Assembly (NCBI RefSeq): GCF_900114245.1
Contig: NZ_FOSK01000011.1
Span: 124,001 to 188,000 of the forward strand
Length of the DNA stretch: 64,000 nt
Origin: Pseudovibrio ascidiaceicola
Lineage (GTDB): Bacteria > Pseudomonadota > Alphaproteobacteria > Rhizobiales > Stappiaceae
Direction: 5' to 3'
The translations under genes were made by a program, and so were the position numbers. This document shows, piece after piece, positions 43,832-52,616 of this stretch. Under the pieces are notes generated by a model. The model was not told the DNA's origin and searched no databases. It was given only the letters and a program-made list of their open reading frames with translations. Position 1 is the first letter of the stretch; each line of letters begins with the position of its first letter.

Positions 43832-44599
43832 ATGCAACTTAATAAAGAAATTGCAGCCGTTGTAACCGGCGGCTCATCAGGTCTTGGCGCGGCAACCGCA
43901 CGGAAATTGGCTGGCCATGGCGTGAAAGTAACTCTTTTCGACGTAAATGAAGAAGCAGGTAACGCACTGGCACAAGAAATTGGTGCTCAGTTTGTAAAAG
44001 TTGACGTCACAAGCGATGACAGCGTGAAAGCTGGTCTGGATGCAGCTGAAGCAGCGCACGGCCCAACACGCATTCTCGTCAATTGTGCAGGTATCGCACC
44101 TGTTGCAAAAACCACCTCTCGTGGCGAACCGCACCCAATGGATATGTTCCAGACGGTCATTAACGTAAATCTCGTTGGCACGTTCCGCTGTATGTCATTT
44201 GCTGGAACACGCATGGCAAGTCTTGATCCACTGACAGAAGACGGTGAGCGCGGCGTGATCATCTCCACTGCATCTGTGGCGGCATTTGATGGTCAGATTG
44301 GCCAGGCAGCTTACGCGGCGTCCAAAGGCGGCATCGCTGCTTTAACACTGCCTGTTGCACGTGATCTGTCTAAGTCTGGCATTCGTGTAATGACTGTTGC
44401 ACCGGGTATCTTCGAAACTCCAATGCTTCGTGGTCTCTCTCAGGAAGTCCAGGACTCACTTGGTCAGCAGGTGCCGTTCCCGTCTCGTTTGGGTCGCGGT
44501 GATGAATACGCGCAGCTGGTGGAAGCAATTTGCACCAACCCAATGCTGAACGGTGAAACCATCCGCTTGGATGGCGCAATCCGTATGGCTCCGCGCTAA
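43832..44599 (+). CDS. Short-chain dehydrogenase/reductase (HSD10-like)
   Basis: I chose the ATG at 43832 (MQLNKEIAAVVTGG), which has a GGGA ribosome-site-like stretch just upstream; codons before it look non-coding. The 255-residue protein has the NAD(P) motif TGGSSGLG (residues 12-19), NCAGIAP, and the triad Ser148, Tyr161, Lys165 (YAASKGG). Asp38 after the second strand (LFDVNE) favours NAD. The sequence pattern resembles 3-hydroxyacyl-CoA dehydrogenase type 2 (HSD17B10-like) used in short or branched-chain acyl-CoA oxidation. It is followed by a strong hairpin terminator and stands apart from the FAD oxidoreductase pair. Confidence 0.9.
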   Translation: MQLNKEIAAVVTGGSSGLGAATARKLAGHGVKVTLFDVNEEAGNALAQEIGAQFVKVDVTSDDSVKAGLDAAEAAHGPTRILVNCAGIAPVAKTTSRGEPHPMDMFQTVINVNLVGTFRCMSFAGTRMASLDPLTEDGERGVIISTASVAAFDGQIGQAAYAASKGGIAALTLPVARDLSKSGIRVMTVAPGIFETPMLRGLSQEVQDSLGQQVPFPSRLGRGDEYAQLVEAICTNPMLNGETIRLDGAIRMAPR

Positions 44600-44610
44600 G
44601 CAATGTTCTG

Positions 44611-44635
44611 GCCTGAGAGCATTGGGCTCTCAGGC
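44611..44635 (+). terminator. SDR gene terminator
   Basis: GCCTGAGAGC and GCTCTCAGGC form a perfect 10-bp stem with a 5-base loop, 11 bases after the stop. A short T-run (TGGTTTC) follows. Confidence 0.7.
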
Positions 44636-44743
44636 TGGTTTCAGGTTGAGAAACAGCCAGACCTACCAATATGGTCTAATCCAAAGGTCGACTAAGTGCT
44701 TAGGCACTCCCTCGTGCAGTGATATCTTAGTCCTGCTAAGTTC

Positions 44744-44769
44744 ATCGGATTGTAGTTTACAGATCCGAT
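44744..44769 (+). other. Hairpin just upstream of the first FAD oxidoreductase
   Basis: ATCGGATTGTA pairs with TACAGATCCGAT as an 11-bp stem with one bulge. It ends just before the GAGG ribosome site of the oxidoreductase gene. The whole 44600-44783 gap also has repeated CTAAG-like elements. I do not recognise a known riboswitch. Confidence 0.35.
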
Positions 44770-44783
44770 TCCTAGAGGCCTTC

Positions 44784-46124
44784 ATGGCGACCTATACCAG
44801 CTCCACTCCCCAACAGTTTTTCGGCGACCTTCCAGAACAGACTGACGTTCTGATCATTGGCGGTGGCGTGATTGGCACCTGCACAGCTTATTGGCTGGCA
44901 CAAAAGGGTGTGAATGTGACACTCTGCGAAAAAGGCCGCGTTGCTGGTGAGCAGTCGAGCCGCAACTGGGGTTGGGTTCGTCAGCAAGGCAGGGATGCTG
45001 CAGAACTTCCCATATCCATGGAAAGCAGCAGGCTCTGGCAGCAGCTGATGAAGGAGACCGGTAAGGATCTCGGGTTTCGCCAGGAGGGTGTTTATTATCT
45101 GGCAGAAAAAGAAGAGGACCTCAAAAACTACGAGGACTTTCTTGAACTTGCCAAACAGCATCAACTTGACACCAAACTCCTCAGTAAAGACGAAATCTAC
45201 GCCAAAATTCCGGGGCGTGACGGCAAATGGATTGGCGGCATGGTCACACCAAGCGATGGCCGCGCTGAACCATGGATAGCTGTACCTGCGATTGGCCGGG
45301 CGGCTGAACGGAACGGTGCTGTCATTGTTGAAGACTGTGCAGTACGCACGCTGGAATTCGAAGGTGGCAAGCTCACCGGTGCTGTGACCGAGAAAGGTGC
45401 GATCAAAGCAAACCGCGTCTTGATCGCCGCGGGTGCGTGGTCCTCACTCTTTGCGCAAAATCTCGGCGTGTCCATGCCTCAGCTGTGCGTACGGGCAACT
45501 GTAGCTGCGACCAAGGCTGTACCTGATCTTTTCAATGGCAACGCAGCAGACGGCACATTTGCGTTCCGTAAAAGAGTAGATGGCGGCTACACGCTTGCGG
45601 TCAGTGATATTCATGACCACTACATCGGTAAAGACTCATTTCGTCATCTCTTCAAGTGGCTTCCTGCTGTGAAAGCATCCTTCAAAGGCATTTCTTTTGG
45701 CATGAACCCACCCAAAAACTATCCAGATTCATGGGCACATAAACGCCATTGGTCTGGAGATGAGATCACACCGTTTGAAACATGTCGTGTGCTAAACCCT
45801 GATCCAAGCCCGAAAGCTCTCAAACGCATTCAGGCTCGTCTGGTTGACCGCTTCCCACAGCTCAAAGGGCTGCAAATGGAAGAAAGCTGGGCTGGAATGA
45901 TTGATGCAATGCCGGATTTTGTTCCGATCATGGATGAAGTTCCAACGCAAAAGGGCGTGTTTATCGCAACAGGTTTTTCCGGGCATGGGTTCGGTATAGG
46001 GCCAGCTGCTGGGCGCATCATGGCAGATTTGCTCATGGATAAACCCGCGCGCTACGACCTGACGCGCTTCCGTTATTCGCGGTTTTCCGATGGCTCTAAG
46101 ATCGAGCTCGGACCCTTTATCTAA
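44784..46124 (+). CDS. FAD-dependent oxidoreductase (DAO family), tandem copy 1
   Basis: I chose the ATG at 44784 (MATYTSSTPQQFFGD) with GAGG upstream, giving 446 residues. The Rossmann FAD motif is VLIIGGGVIGTCTAYWLAQ (residues 22-40), followed by a conserved NWGWVRQQGRD segment. The C-terminal end has the DAO-family GFSGHGFGIGPAAGR motif. Substrates of this family are amino acids and related amines. There is no signal peptide. It is followed 18 bases later by a close paralogue, so the two form an operon; they share most motifs and even the N-terminal segment STPQQFxGxxPxxTD, which points to a gene duplication. Confidence 0.9.
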   Translation: MATYTSSTPQQFFGDLPEQTDVLIIGGGVIGTCTAYWLAQKGVNVTLCEKGRVAGEQSSRNWGWVRQQGRDAAELPISMESSRLWQQLMKETGKDLGFRQEGVYYLAEKEEDLKNYEDFLELAKQHQLDTKLLSKDEIYAKIPGRDGKWIGGMVTPSDGRAEPWIAVPAIGRAAERNGAVIVEDCAVRTLEFEGGKLTGAVTEKGAIKANRVLIAAGAWSSLFAQNLGVSMPQLCVRATVAATKAVPDLFNGNAADGTFAFRKRVDGGYTLAVSDIHDHYIGKDSFRHLFKWLPAVKASFKGISFGMNPPKNYPDSWAHKRHWSGDEITPFETCRVLNPDPSPKALKRIQARLVDRFPQLKGLQMEESWAGMIDAMPDFVPIMDEVPTQKGVFIATGFSGHGFGIGPAAGRIMADLLMDKPARYDLTRFRYSRFSDGSKIELGPFI

Positions 46125-46142
46125 CCTCCTTGAGTAAGTGAC

Positions 46143-47444
46143 GTGATTTATTCAGAAAATACACCGCAGCAGTTCCATGGAGAACAGCCGCAGGAAACTG
46201 ACGTGCTCATCATCGGCGGCGGCATCATTGGTGTTTGCACTGCGTATTACCTTGCTAAGAAGGGCGTAAGCGTCACCCTTTGCGAAAAGGGGCGTGTTGC
46301 AGGCGAGCAGTCCAGCCGCAATTGGGGCTGGATCCGCCAGCAAGGACGTGATGAACCGGAGATCCCGCTCTCGATTGAAGCACGCTGCCTATGGGCCGAG
46401 CTCAGCAAAGAGACAGAGGAGGACCTCGGCTACAGCGCGACTGGCGTCTACTACCTTGCTGAGAAGCATGAGGACTTGGAAAATTTCGAGAAGTTCGTCG
46501 AGCTTGGCCGGAAATATGATCTCGATACCTGCATGATCTCAAGAGCGCAGGTTCATGAAGACATCAAAGGTAAAGATGGGCGTTGGATTGGCGGAATGCA
46601 TACTGCCAGTGATGGTCGGGCTGAACCCGGACAAGCAACACTCGGCATTGCAAAAGCTGCAGAGCGTCTTGGAGCTGTCATCTGCGAAAACACTGCTGTT
46701 CGTACATTGGTAAAATCTGGCGGTGAAGTCGTTGGTGCTGTCACAGAGCAGGGCGAGATCAAGGCGGGGCAGGTAATGCTGGCAGGTGGGGCATGGTCTT
46801 CTCTATTCGCCGCCAATGCAGGTATTAAACTGCCTCAGCTTTCCGTGGAGCTGACTGTTGCAGCAACGCAAGTCGTGCCGGATGTCTTCCCGGCAAATGC
46901 CTCAGACAACACCTTCGCCATGCGCCGTCGTCAGGATGGTGGCTACACGCTGGCACTCAAGAACAACCAGACCCACCATATCGGTCTGGATTCTTTTAAG
47001 TTCTTGAAAGAATGGCTGCCCAACATGGCCGAAAACTTAAAAGGCACCAGCATCAAGCCGTGGTCTCCCAAAAACTACCCTGACCACTGGATGCAAAAAC
47101 GGCGCTGGACCGGAGCGGACATAACGCCATTTGAAGCCATGCGCGTTCTTAACTCCAAGCCTGATCAGAAAGAGCTGAGAGCTTTAACCGAGGCTCTTGT
47201 CGATCGCTTCCCTCAGCTCAAAGGAACGAAACTGCAATCCGCCTGGGGCGGTCTCATTGATGCTATGCCAGACTTTCTGCCTGTAATCGATAGAGCACCA
47301 AATCAGAACAACCTGCATATCGTGACTGGTTTCTCTGGTCATGGATTTGGTATTGGACCATCCATCGGACGCCTAATGGCAGACGTGCTCATGGGAAAAA
47401 ATGCAGGTCATGATCTCTCCAGTTTTGCCTTTAACCGGTTCTAA
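46143..47444 (+). CDS. FAD-dependent oxidoreductase (DAO family), tandem copy 2
   Basis: The 433-residue paralogue of the preceding protein begins at a GTG 18 bases after the upstream stop. The FAD motif is GGGIIGVCTAYYLAKK (from residue 25) and the NWGWIRQQGRD and GFSGHGFGIGPSIGR motifs match those of copy 1. The proteins differ mainly in the middle domain (residues 70-330) and in the C-terminus, which is 12 residues shorter here, so substrate preference may have diverged. Whether both are active or they form a hetero-oligomer cannot be told. A terminator with five T residues follows at 47514. Confidence 0.88.
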   Translation: MIYSENTPQQFHGEQPQETDVLIIGGGIIGVCTAYYLAKKGVSVTLCEKGRVAGEQSSRNWGWIRQQGRDEPEIPLSIEARCLWAELSKETEEDLGYSATGVYYLAEKHEDLENFEKFVELGRKYDLDTCMISRAQVHEDIKGKDGRWIGGMHTASDGRAEPGQATLGIAKAAERLGAVICENTAVRTLVKSGGEVVGAVTEQGEIKAGQVMLAGGAWSSLFAANAGIKLPQLSVELTVAATQVVPDVFPANASDNTFAMRRRQDGGYTLALKNNQTHHIGLDSFKFLKEWLPNMAENLKGTSIKPWSPKNYPDHWMQKRRWTGADITPFEAMRVLNSKPDQKELRALTEALVDRFPQLKGTKLQSAWGGLIDAMPDFLPVIDRAPNQNNLHIVTGFSGHGFGIGPSIGRLMADVLMGKNAGHDLSSFAFNRF

Positions 47445-47513
47445 AAACAGCAAGACTTGAGCCTCTGACAGGTGACACCCGAGAAATGCTCAAGCGATCA
47501 GAAGGGGAGAGGC

Positions 47514-47534
47514 GTACCCGCGGGTACTCTTTTT
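47514..47534 (+). terminator. Terminator of the oxidoreductase operon
   Basis: GTACCCGCGGGTAC is a perfect 14-base palindrome, able to form a short stem with a CGCG loop, followed by TCTTTTT. Confidence 0.65.
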
Positions 47535-47635
47535 CTCATTAGTGGTGTAAGCTGAAGAAAAGTTGCCAAATTAGTCCGATAAAACTAACTATACCGCAAC
47601 GCGTAAAAAACATATTCGCCAGACTGGGGTTTTCG

Positions 47636-49483
47636 ATGCCAAACTATCGTTCGCGCACTTCCACACACGGCCGCAACATGGCAGGCGCCAGAGGCCTGTG
47701 GCGGGCAACCGGTGTTAAAGAAAATGACTTCGGCAAGCCAATTATTGCTGTCGTCAACTCCTTCACGCAGTTCGTGCCTGGCCACGTGCATTTGAAAGAC
47801 CTCGGCCAACTCGTCGCTCGCGAAATTGAGCAGGCTGGTGGTATCGCAAAAGAGTTCAACACCATTGCAGTCGATGACGGCATCGCAATGGGCCACGATG
47901 GCATGCTCTACTCCTTGCCATCTCGCGAGTTGATTGCCGACTCCGTAGAGTACATGGTCAACGCACATTGTGCAGATGCCATGGTCTGTATTTCCAACTG
48001 TGACAAGATCACTCCAGGCATGTTGATGGCGTCTTTACGCCTGAACATTCCAACTGTGTTTGTGTCCGGTGGACCGATGGAAGCTGGCAAAGTAACGCTC
48101 GCAAACGGTGAAAAACGCAAAGTTGACCTTGTCGACGCAATGATCGCGGCAGCTGATGACAACGTTTCTGACAGCGACGTTGAAAGCATCGAGCGCAGCG
48201 CATGCCCGACGTGTGGGTCCTGTTCTGGCATGTTCACCGCAAACTCCATGAACTGTCTGACAGAAGCTCTGGGCCTTTCCCTTCCGGGCAATGGCTCCAC
48301 TCTGGCAACGCATTCTGACCGTAAACGCCTGTTCATCGAAGCTGGTCACCTGATCGTCGATCTGGCAAAACGCTATTACGAACAGGAAGATGAGAGCGCA
48401 CTGCCGCGTAACATTGCAAACTTCAAGGCCTTTGAAAACGCAATGATTATGGACATCGCGATGGGTGGTTCCACCAACACCGTTCTGCACTTGCTGGCTG
48501 CAGCGCAGGAAGGTGAGGTGGACTTCACCATGGAAGACATTGACCGCCTGTCTCGCATCGTACCAGTGCTGTGTAAGGTGGCTCCATCGGTTGCCAACGT
48601 TCACATGGAAGACATTCACCGCGCAGGTGGCATCCTCGGCATTTTGGGCGAGCTGGATCGCGCAGGCCTCATCGATACCTCAGTAAAATCAGTACATGCC
48701 AAAGACTTGGCTGACGCACTTGAGCGCTGGGATATTAAACGCACAGACAGCACTAGCGTACGAGAGTTCTTCTCAGCCGCACCTGGCGGTGTGCCAACGC
48801 AGGTCGCCTTCTCTCAGAGCTCCCGCTATGCTGAAGGCGTAGATGAAGACCGTGAAAACGGCGTTATCCGTTCTAAAGAACATGCCTTCTCACAGGATGG
48901 CGGACTGGCAGTGCTCTACGGTAATCTGGCAGAAGATGGCTGTATCGTTAAGACAGCTGGCGTAGACGAGAGCATTCTCTCATTCTCTGGCCCAGCACGC
49001 ATCTTTGAATCTCAGGATACCGCAGTAAGTGCGATCCTGACTGGTAAAGTGAAAGAAGGCGACATCGTCCTCATTCGCTACGAAGGCCCTCGTGGTGGTC
49101 CCGGAATGCAGGAAATGCTGTATCCAACCAGCTATCTCAAGTCCAAAGGCCTCGGCAAAGCCTGTGCGCTCATCACAGATGGCCGCTTCTCTGGTGGCTC
49201 CTCCGGCTTGTCCATTGGTCATGTCTCTCCAGAAGCGGCAGAAGGCGGCAACATCGGTCTGTTGGAAGAAGGCGATATGATTGATATCGACATTCCAAAC
49301 CGTAAGATCGAGATGCGTGTTTCTGATGAAGAACTTGCCTCCCGTCGCTCTGCTATGGAAGCAAAAGGCAATGATGCATGGAAGCCTGTTGAGACGCGTA
49401 AGCGCAAGGTTACCACCGCGCTGAAGGCCTACGCTGCCATGACAACCAGCGCAGCCAAAGGCGCAGTTCGTAAAGTCGACTAA
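47636..49483 (+). CDS. ilvD: Dihydroxy-acid dehydratase
   Basis: IlvD makes the 2-oxo acids of valine, leucine and isoleucine synthesis from dihydroxy acids. The 615-residue protein has the iron-sulphur cluster cysteines Cys122 (NCDKITPGM) and the [11 protein letters not shown] motif (Cys190, Cys193, Cys196), and the metal/substrate Asp81 in [11 protein letters not shown]. Length and motifs match the E. coli-type enzyme with an oxygen-labile 4Fe-4S cluster. The ATG at 47636 matches the family start ([17 protein letters not shown]). It is a single-gene unit with a strong downstream terminator; no leader peptide is evident upstream. Confidence 0.97.
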   Translation: MPNYRSRTSTHGRNMAGARGLWRATGVKENDFGKPIIAVVNSFTQFVPGHVHLKDLGQLVAREIEQAGGIAKEFNTIAVDDGIAMGHDGMLYSLPSRELIADSVEYMVNAHCADAMVCISNCDKITPGMLMASLRLNIPTVFVSGGPMEAGKVTLANGEKRKVDLVDAMIAAADDNVSDSDVESIERSACPTCGSCSGMFTANSMNCLTEALGLSLPGNGSTLATHSDRKRLFIEAGHLIVDLAKRYYEQEDESALPRNIANFKAFENAMIMDIAMGGSTNTVLHLLAAAQEGEVDFTMEDIDRLSRIVPVLCKVAPSVANVHMEDIHRAGGILGILGELDRAGLIDTSVKSVHAKDLADALERWDIKRTDSTSVREFFSAAPGGVPTQVAFSQSSRYAEGVDEDRENGVIRSKEHAFSQDGGLAVLYGNLAEDGCIVKTAGVDESILSFSGPARIFESQDTAVSAILTGKVKEGDIVLIRYEGPRGGPGMQEMLYPTSYLKSKGLGKACALITDGRFSGGSSGLSIGHVSPEAAEGGNIGLLEEGDMIDIDIPNRKIEMRVSDEELASRRSAMEAKGNDAWKPVETRKRKVTTALKAYAAMTTSAAKGAVRKVD

Positions 49484-49507
49484 GCCTCAGGTTCAATAAG
49501 ACGTTTA

Positions 49508-49540
49508 AAAGCCCCGTGGAGACCATCTCTACGGGGCTTT
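49508..49540. terminator. Bidirectional terminator between ilvD and the peroxiredoxin gene
   Basis: AAAGCCCCGTGGAGA and TCTCTACGGGGCTTT pair over 15 bp with one wobble, loop CCA. It serves the convergent ilvD (plus) and peroxiredoxin (minus) genes. Confidence 0.85.
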
Positions 49541-49567
49541 CTATTGTAAGGAGCATGTTTTGAGTGT

Positions 49568-50218
49568 TTAGCTCGGCGCACTCACATATCGCAGATAGGG
49601 TAGGACTGTTTTCACAGAGCCAAATTTGACTTCCGCGTCCTCAGTACTCACAGCTGGAGGTACGATCACATCTTCACCAATAGTCCAGTCAGCAGGCGTT
49701 GCAACACCCTTAGCAGACATTTGAAGTCCATCCAGAGCACGCAGGATTTCTGCAAAATTTCGCCCGACGGTCATAGGGTAGGTCATCATCAGTTTCACTT
49801 GCTTGTCCGGCCCAATGATAAAGACAGAACGAACTGTTGCTGAATCAGCAGGTGTGCGGCCATCAGGAAGCACATATTCAGCAGGAAGCATGTCGAAGGC
49901 CTTGGCCATTTCAAGGCCAGCATCGGCTACAATCGCAAAGTCTGGCTTTGCACCGCCGACGGACTCAATATCGACTTTCCACTTCTTGTGGTCTTCCACG
50001 CCATCAACTGAAACGCCAAGGACTTTGGTGTTGCGCTTGGCCCATTCATTACCAAGCTGGGCCACAGCGCCGAATTCAGTCGTACAAACAGGTGTAAAAT
50101 CCTTAGGGTGAGAGAAAATGATCGCCCAACTGTCTCCAACCCAATCGTGCAGACTTATCTCTCCATGATCAGTGGGAACAGTCAAATTAGGGATCGTGTC
50201 GTTTATGCGTAAAACCAT
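49568..50218 (-). CDS. 1-Cys peroxiredoxin (Prx6 type)
   Basis: The 216-residue protein reduces hydrogen peroxide and organic hydroperoxides. The active-site Cys45 is in FTPVCTTEFG, preceded by SHPKD as usual for the Prx6 group. It has no second cysteine, so it must be recycled by an external thiol or thioredoxin-like partner. Length and C-terminal extension match Prx6-type proteins. It is transcribed from a gap shared divergently with the SRPBCC gene; no OxyR site was identified with confidence. Confidence 0.95.
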   Translation of the reverse strand: MVLRINDTIPNLTVPTDHGEISLHDWVGDSWAIIFSHPKDFTPVCTTEFGAVAQLGNEWAKRNTKVLGVSVDGVEDHKKWKVDIESVGGAKPDFAIVADAGLEMAKAFDMLPAEYVLPDGRTPADSATVRSVFIIGPDKQVKLMMTYPMTVGRNFAEILRALDGLQMSAKGVATPADWTIGEDVIVPPAVSTEDAEVKFGSVKTVLPYLRYVSAPS

Positions 50219-50477
50219 GATTTGTCCTCGTCTGATATGGCACTAAGACTGAGATAAGACTGCAATATGCCTTTTTTCGGCCTACCAACATCTTCGTTCA
50301 GATTAGCTTTCAGCGAAACAATAAAAGCAAAATGTGGGAACATGCCATCTTTAATTTTTGAAGCAAGAGGTTCTAATCTGTGCCGAAACGTGACGGTGTA
50401 AAAGTTTGAGCTTCTGACTCGACAGTTTGTGGATATAAATCTGTCTTATGAAATCACTGAGCAACAGGAGTAGGGGT

Positions 50478-50939
50478 ATGATCACACCAGTGGTGAAAAC
50501 GATTAGGGTGGACTGTAGTCCGGAAAGAGCCTTCGAGGTTTTTACTGGTGATTTCAGTAAATGGTGGCCAATCCAGACCCATTCTGTCACCGCAATGAAT
50601 GGCGGTGAACTCCCCGAGATCTTTTGTGAGCGGCAAGAAGGCGGCAAGCTATATGAAGTTGCAAAGGACGGCACACGCCATGATTGGGGAACGCTCAAAA
50701 TTTATCAGCCTGCCAAAGCCCTTTCGATCCTTTGGCACATCAATAACCCGGAGAGCATGGCAACCTGTGTAGATGTGACGTTTGAGAAGGACGGTGAAGG
50801 CACCAGAGTGGTTTTGAGCCATCACGATTGGGAAAAGCTTGGCGAAATTGGCTCCACAATGCGTGAAAGCTATAACAATGGCTGGATCAGCGTGTTTGAG
50901 GTGCATTTCAAAAACGCGTGTAACTCCAGTCTCGCTTAG
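50478..50939 (+). CDS. SRPBCC (AHSA1-like) domain protein
   Basis: I chose the ATG at 50478 because AGGAG precedes it by 7 bases; an upstream in-frame ATG lacks a ribosome site. The 153-residue protein has the AHSA1/START-like pattern, with the opening VVKTIRVDCSPERAFEVFT and WWP, and the closing MRESYNNGWISVFEVHF segment where family members close the hydrophobic pocket with the C-terminal helix. Such proteins bind hydrophobic ligands or are linked to stress responses. The ligand is unknown. It ends at a hairpin shared with the convergent ABC permease gene. Confidence 0.85.
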   Translation: MITPVVKTIRVDCSPERAFEVFTGDFSKWWPIQTHSVTAMNGGELPEIFCERQEGGKLYEVAKDGTRHDWGTLKIYQPAKALSILWHINNPESMATCVDVTFEKDGEGTRVVLSHHDWEKLGEIGSTMRESYNNGWISVFEVHFKNACNSSLA

Positions 50940-50948
50940 AAAGCAAAA

Positions 50949-50973
50949 CCTCGCTGACTATTCTCCAGCGAGG
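50949..50973. terminator. Hairpin between convergent SRPBCC and ABC permease genes
   Basis: CCTCGCTG and CAGCGAGG form a perfect 8-bp stem with a 9-base loop. There is no strong T-run on either side. Confidence 0.55.
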
Positions 50974-50992
50974 CCTGTCTGTTTGCGCGGTC

Positions 50993-51793
50993 TTATCCGC
51001 GCCAGTTCAGTAGGGCCTTTTCGGCCTTACCAATCAGCCAGCTGACGCAGAGCCCCAAGATGGAAAGCATCGCGACGCCGACGATCAACTGATCTGTTGC
51101 GAATAAAGAACCAGCCATCAACACATAAGCGCCAATGCCATATTCTGCGCCGATCATTTCTGCAGCGACCAGTAGAATAATCGCGATACTTGCGGAGATC
51201 CGAGCTCCGGACAAGATCGCAGGTAAGGCTCCAGGCAAAATGATCTTCCGTACGATGGAAAGCCAGCTCATACCGAAGGATTGTCCCATGCGGACCAATC
51301 CACGCTCCACATTATCAACGCCGCCATAAGTGGCGATGACTGTTGGGAAAAATGTACCAAACAGGATTGTCGCAACTTTAGAACCTTCCCCGATCCCAAA
51401 CCAGATGATGAAGAGCGGCAGCAAGGCAATCTTTGGAATTGGGAAAAACGCTGAGGTAAGAGGCAGCAGACTGGATCGTGCCAGTGAGAACAGCCCAATC
51501 AACAACCCCACCAAAATGCCGAGTGCGGTTCCAATACTCCAGCCAAAGACAAGCCGATAAAGACTTGTGCTCACGTGCTTCCAGAATAGACCCGAATTAT
51601 AGAGATCTAAGAAGGCCTGAAACGCTTCTGATGGTGCTGGCAAAACCAGATTGCTGATGATGCCTGTGCGGGAACCAAACTCCCAAAACAGCACTAAAGC
51701 CAGAAATACAAATGGAGCAACAAAACGGATCGGACGTGGCTTGAACCCGCCTCCACGAAACGGAACTTTCTTGCGGTTTACCGGATCAGACAT
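50993..51793 (-). CDS. ABC transporter permease, nitrate/sulfonate/taurine class
   Basis: I chose the ATG at 51793 because GGGAG lies 7 bases upstream and it overlaps the ATPase gene by 8 bases; the frame upstream gives an unlikely extension. The 266-residue protein has six membrane helices and the binding-protein-dependent transport motif MGQSFGMSWLSIVRKIILPGALPAILSG (EAA loop, about residues 170-200). It belongs to the SsuC/TauC/NrtB group. The substrate cannot be told from sequence. It is the last gene of the operon binding protein, ATPase, permease. Confidence 0.92.
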   Translation of the reverse strand: MSDPVNRKKVPFRGGGFKPRPIRFVAPFVFLALVLFWEFGSRTGIISNLVLPAPSEAFQAFLDLYNSGLFWKHVSTSLYRLVFGWSIGTALGILVGLLIGLFSLARSSLLPLTSAFFPIPKIALLPLFIIWFGIGEGSKVATILFGTFFPTVIATYGGVDNVERGLVRMGQSFGMSWLSIVRKIILPGALPAILSGARISASIAIILLVAAEMIGAEYGIGAYVLMAGSLFATDQLIVGVAMLSILGLCVSWLIGKAEKALLNWRG

Positions 51794-52553
51794 CGGCAAG
51801 CTCCCTGTCAGCAGCAAGAGCTTCTTCGCGCATCATGTGCCACAACTGCTGCTGCACCTCCTCAAGCTCAGCGGCACGTTCACGGCGCTCATTTAGCGGG
51901 ATAGAGATCTCTACAACCTCACGAACCTTGCCAGGGCGACGAGACAACACGATGACTTTGTGACCAAGGCGAACAGCTTCTGCAAGATTGTGTGTAACGT
52001 AGCAGGCTGAGAATGCCTCACGGGACCATAAAGCCACCAGATCATCCATCAGAAGTTCTCGTGTCTGGCTGTCCAAAGCTGACAGAGGCTCATCCATAAG
52101 AAGAAAGGCAGGGCTAACTGCCAACGCTCGCGCAATTGCTACACGTTGCTTCATCCCTCCGGAAAGCTGGTGTGGAAGTGCATCATGAAACTCTGAGAGG
52201 TTGGTGCGTGCAAGGACATCATCAATGATCGCCTTGCTCTGCTGTTTAGAGAGCTTGTGGTCCTCAAGCACCAAAGAGATGTTGCCGGCCACAGTGCGCC
52301 AAGGCAACAGCGCGAAGTCCTGAAAAATATAGGTGAGAGGGTTGAGAGACCCTTCTGGTGCCTGGCCTGCAATGTAGGCAGCGCCCTTGCTCGGCTCTTC
52401 GAGACCGCCCATCAGACGCAGCAGCGTAGACTTTCCGCAACCAGATGGTCCGATGATCACGGCAATTTCACCGGGTTCAAAGGTCAGGTTGATATCATTC
52501 AGGACCTCGACAGAGCCGTAGGCATGCGAGAGTTTTTCAATGGAAATTTGCAT
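51786..52553 (-). CDS. ABC transporter ATP-binding protein, nitrate/sulfonate/taurine class
   Basis: I chose the ATG at 52553 (MQISIEKLSHAYG), giving 255 residues; the alternative at 52583 lies in the intercistronic hairpin. Motifs are Walker A GPSGCGKST, Q-loop with YIFQDFALLPW, signature LSGGMKQRVAIARALA, Walker B LLMDEPLSALDS and H-loop YVTHNLAEA. It is a single-domain ATPase of the SsuB/TauB kind. It overlaps the permease gene by 8 bases and follows the binding-protein gene after about 60 bases with a stem-loop. Confidence 0.94.
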   Translation of the reverse strand: MQISIEKLSHAYGSVEVLNDINLTFEPGEIAVIIGPSGCGKSTLLRLMGGLEEPSKGAAYIAGQAPEGSLNPLTYIFQDFALLPWRTVAGNISLVLEDHKLSKQQSKAIIDDVLARTNLSEFHDALPHQLSGGMKQRVAIARALAVSPAFLLMDEPLSALDSQTRELLMDDLVALWSREAFSACYVTHNLAEAVRLGHKVIVLSRRPGKVREVVEISIPLNERRERAAELEEVQQQLWHMMREEALAADRELADV

Positions 52554-52580
52554 GTAATCCAACCGGATTATGGGAAAAGG

Positions 52581-52605
52581 CATTGCCCACTCGCAGCGGG
52601 CAATG
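52581..52605 (-). other. Stem-loop between binding-protein and ATPase genes
   Basis: CATTGCCC and GGGCAATG form a perfect 8-bp stem 12 bases after the binding-protein stop. There is no T-run. Such structures often protect the binding-protein message. Confidence 0.45.
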
Positions 52606-52616
52606 CGTATGTTGGA

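Noticed and set aside
47445-47635. Branched-chain amino-acid leader peptide upstream of ilvD
   Set aside because: No short frame with runs of Leu, Val or Ile codons is present; the hairpin there belongs to the oxidoreductase operon end.
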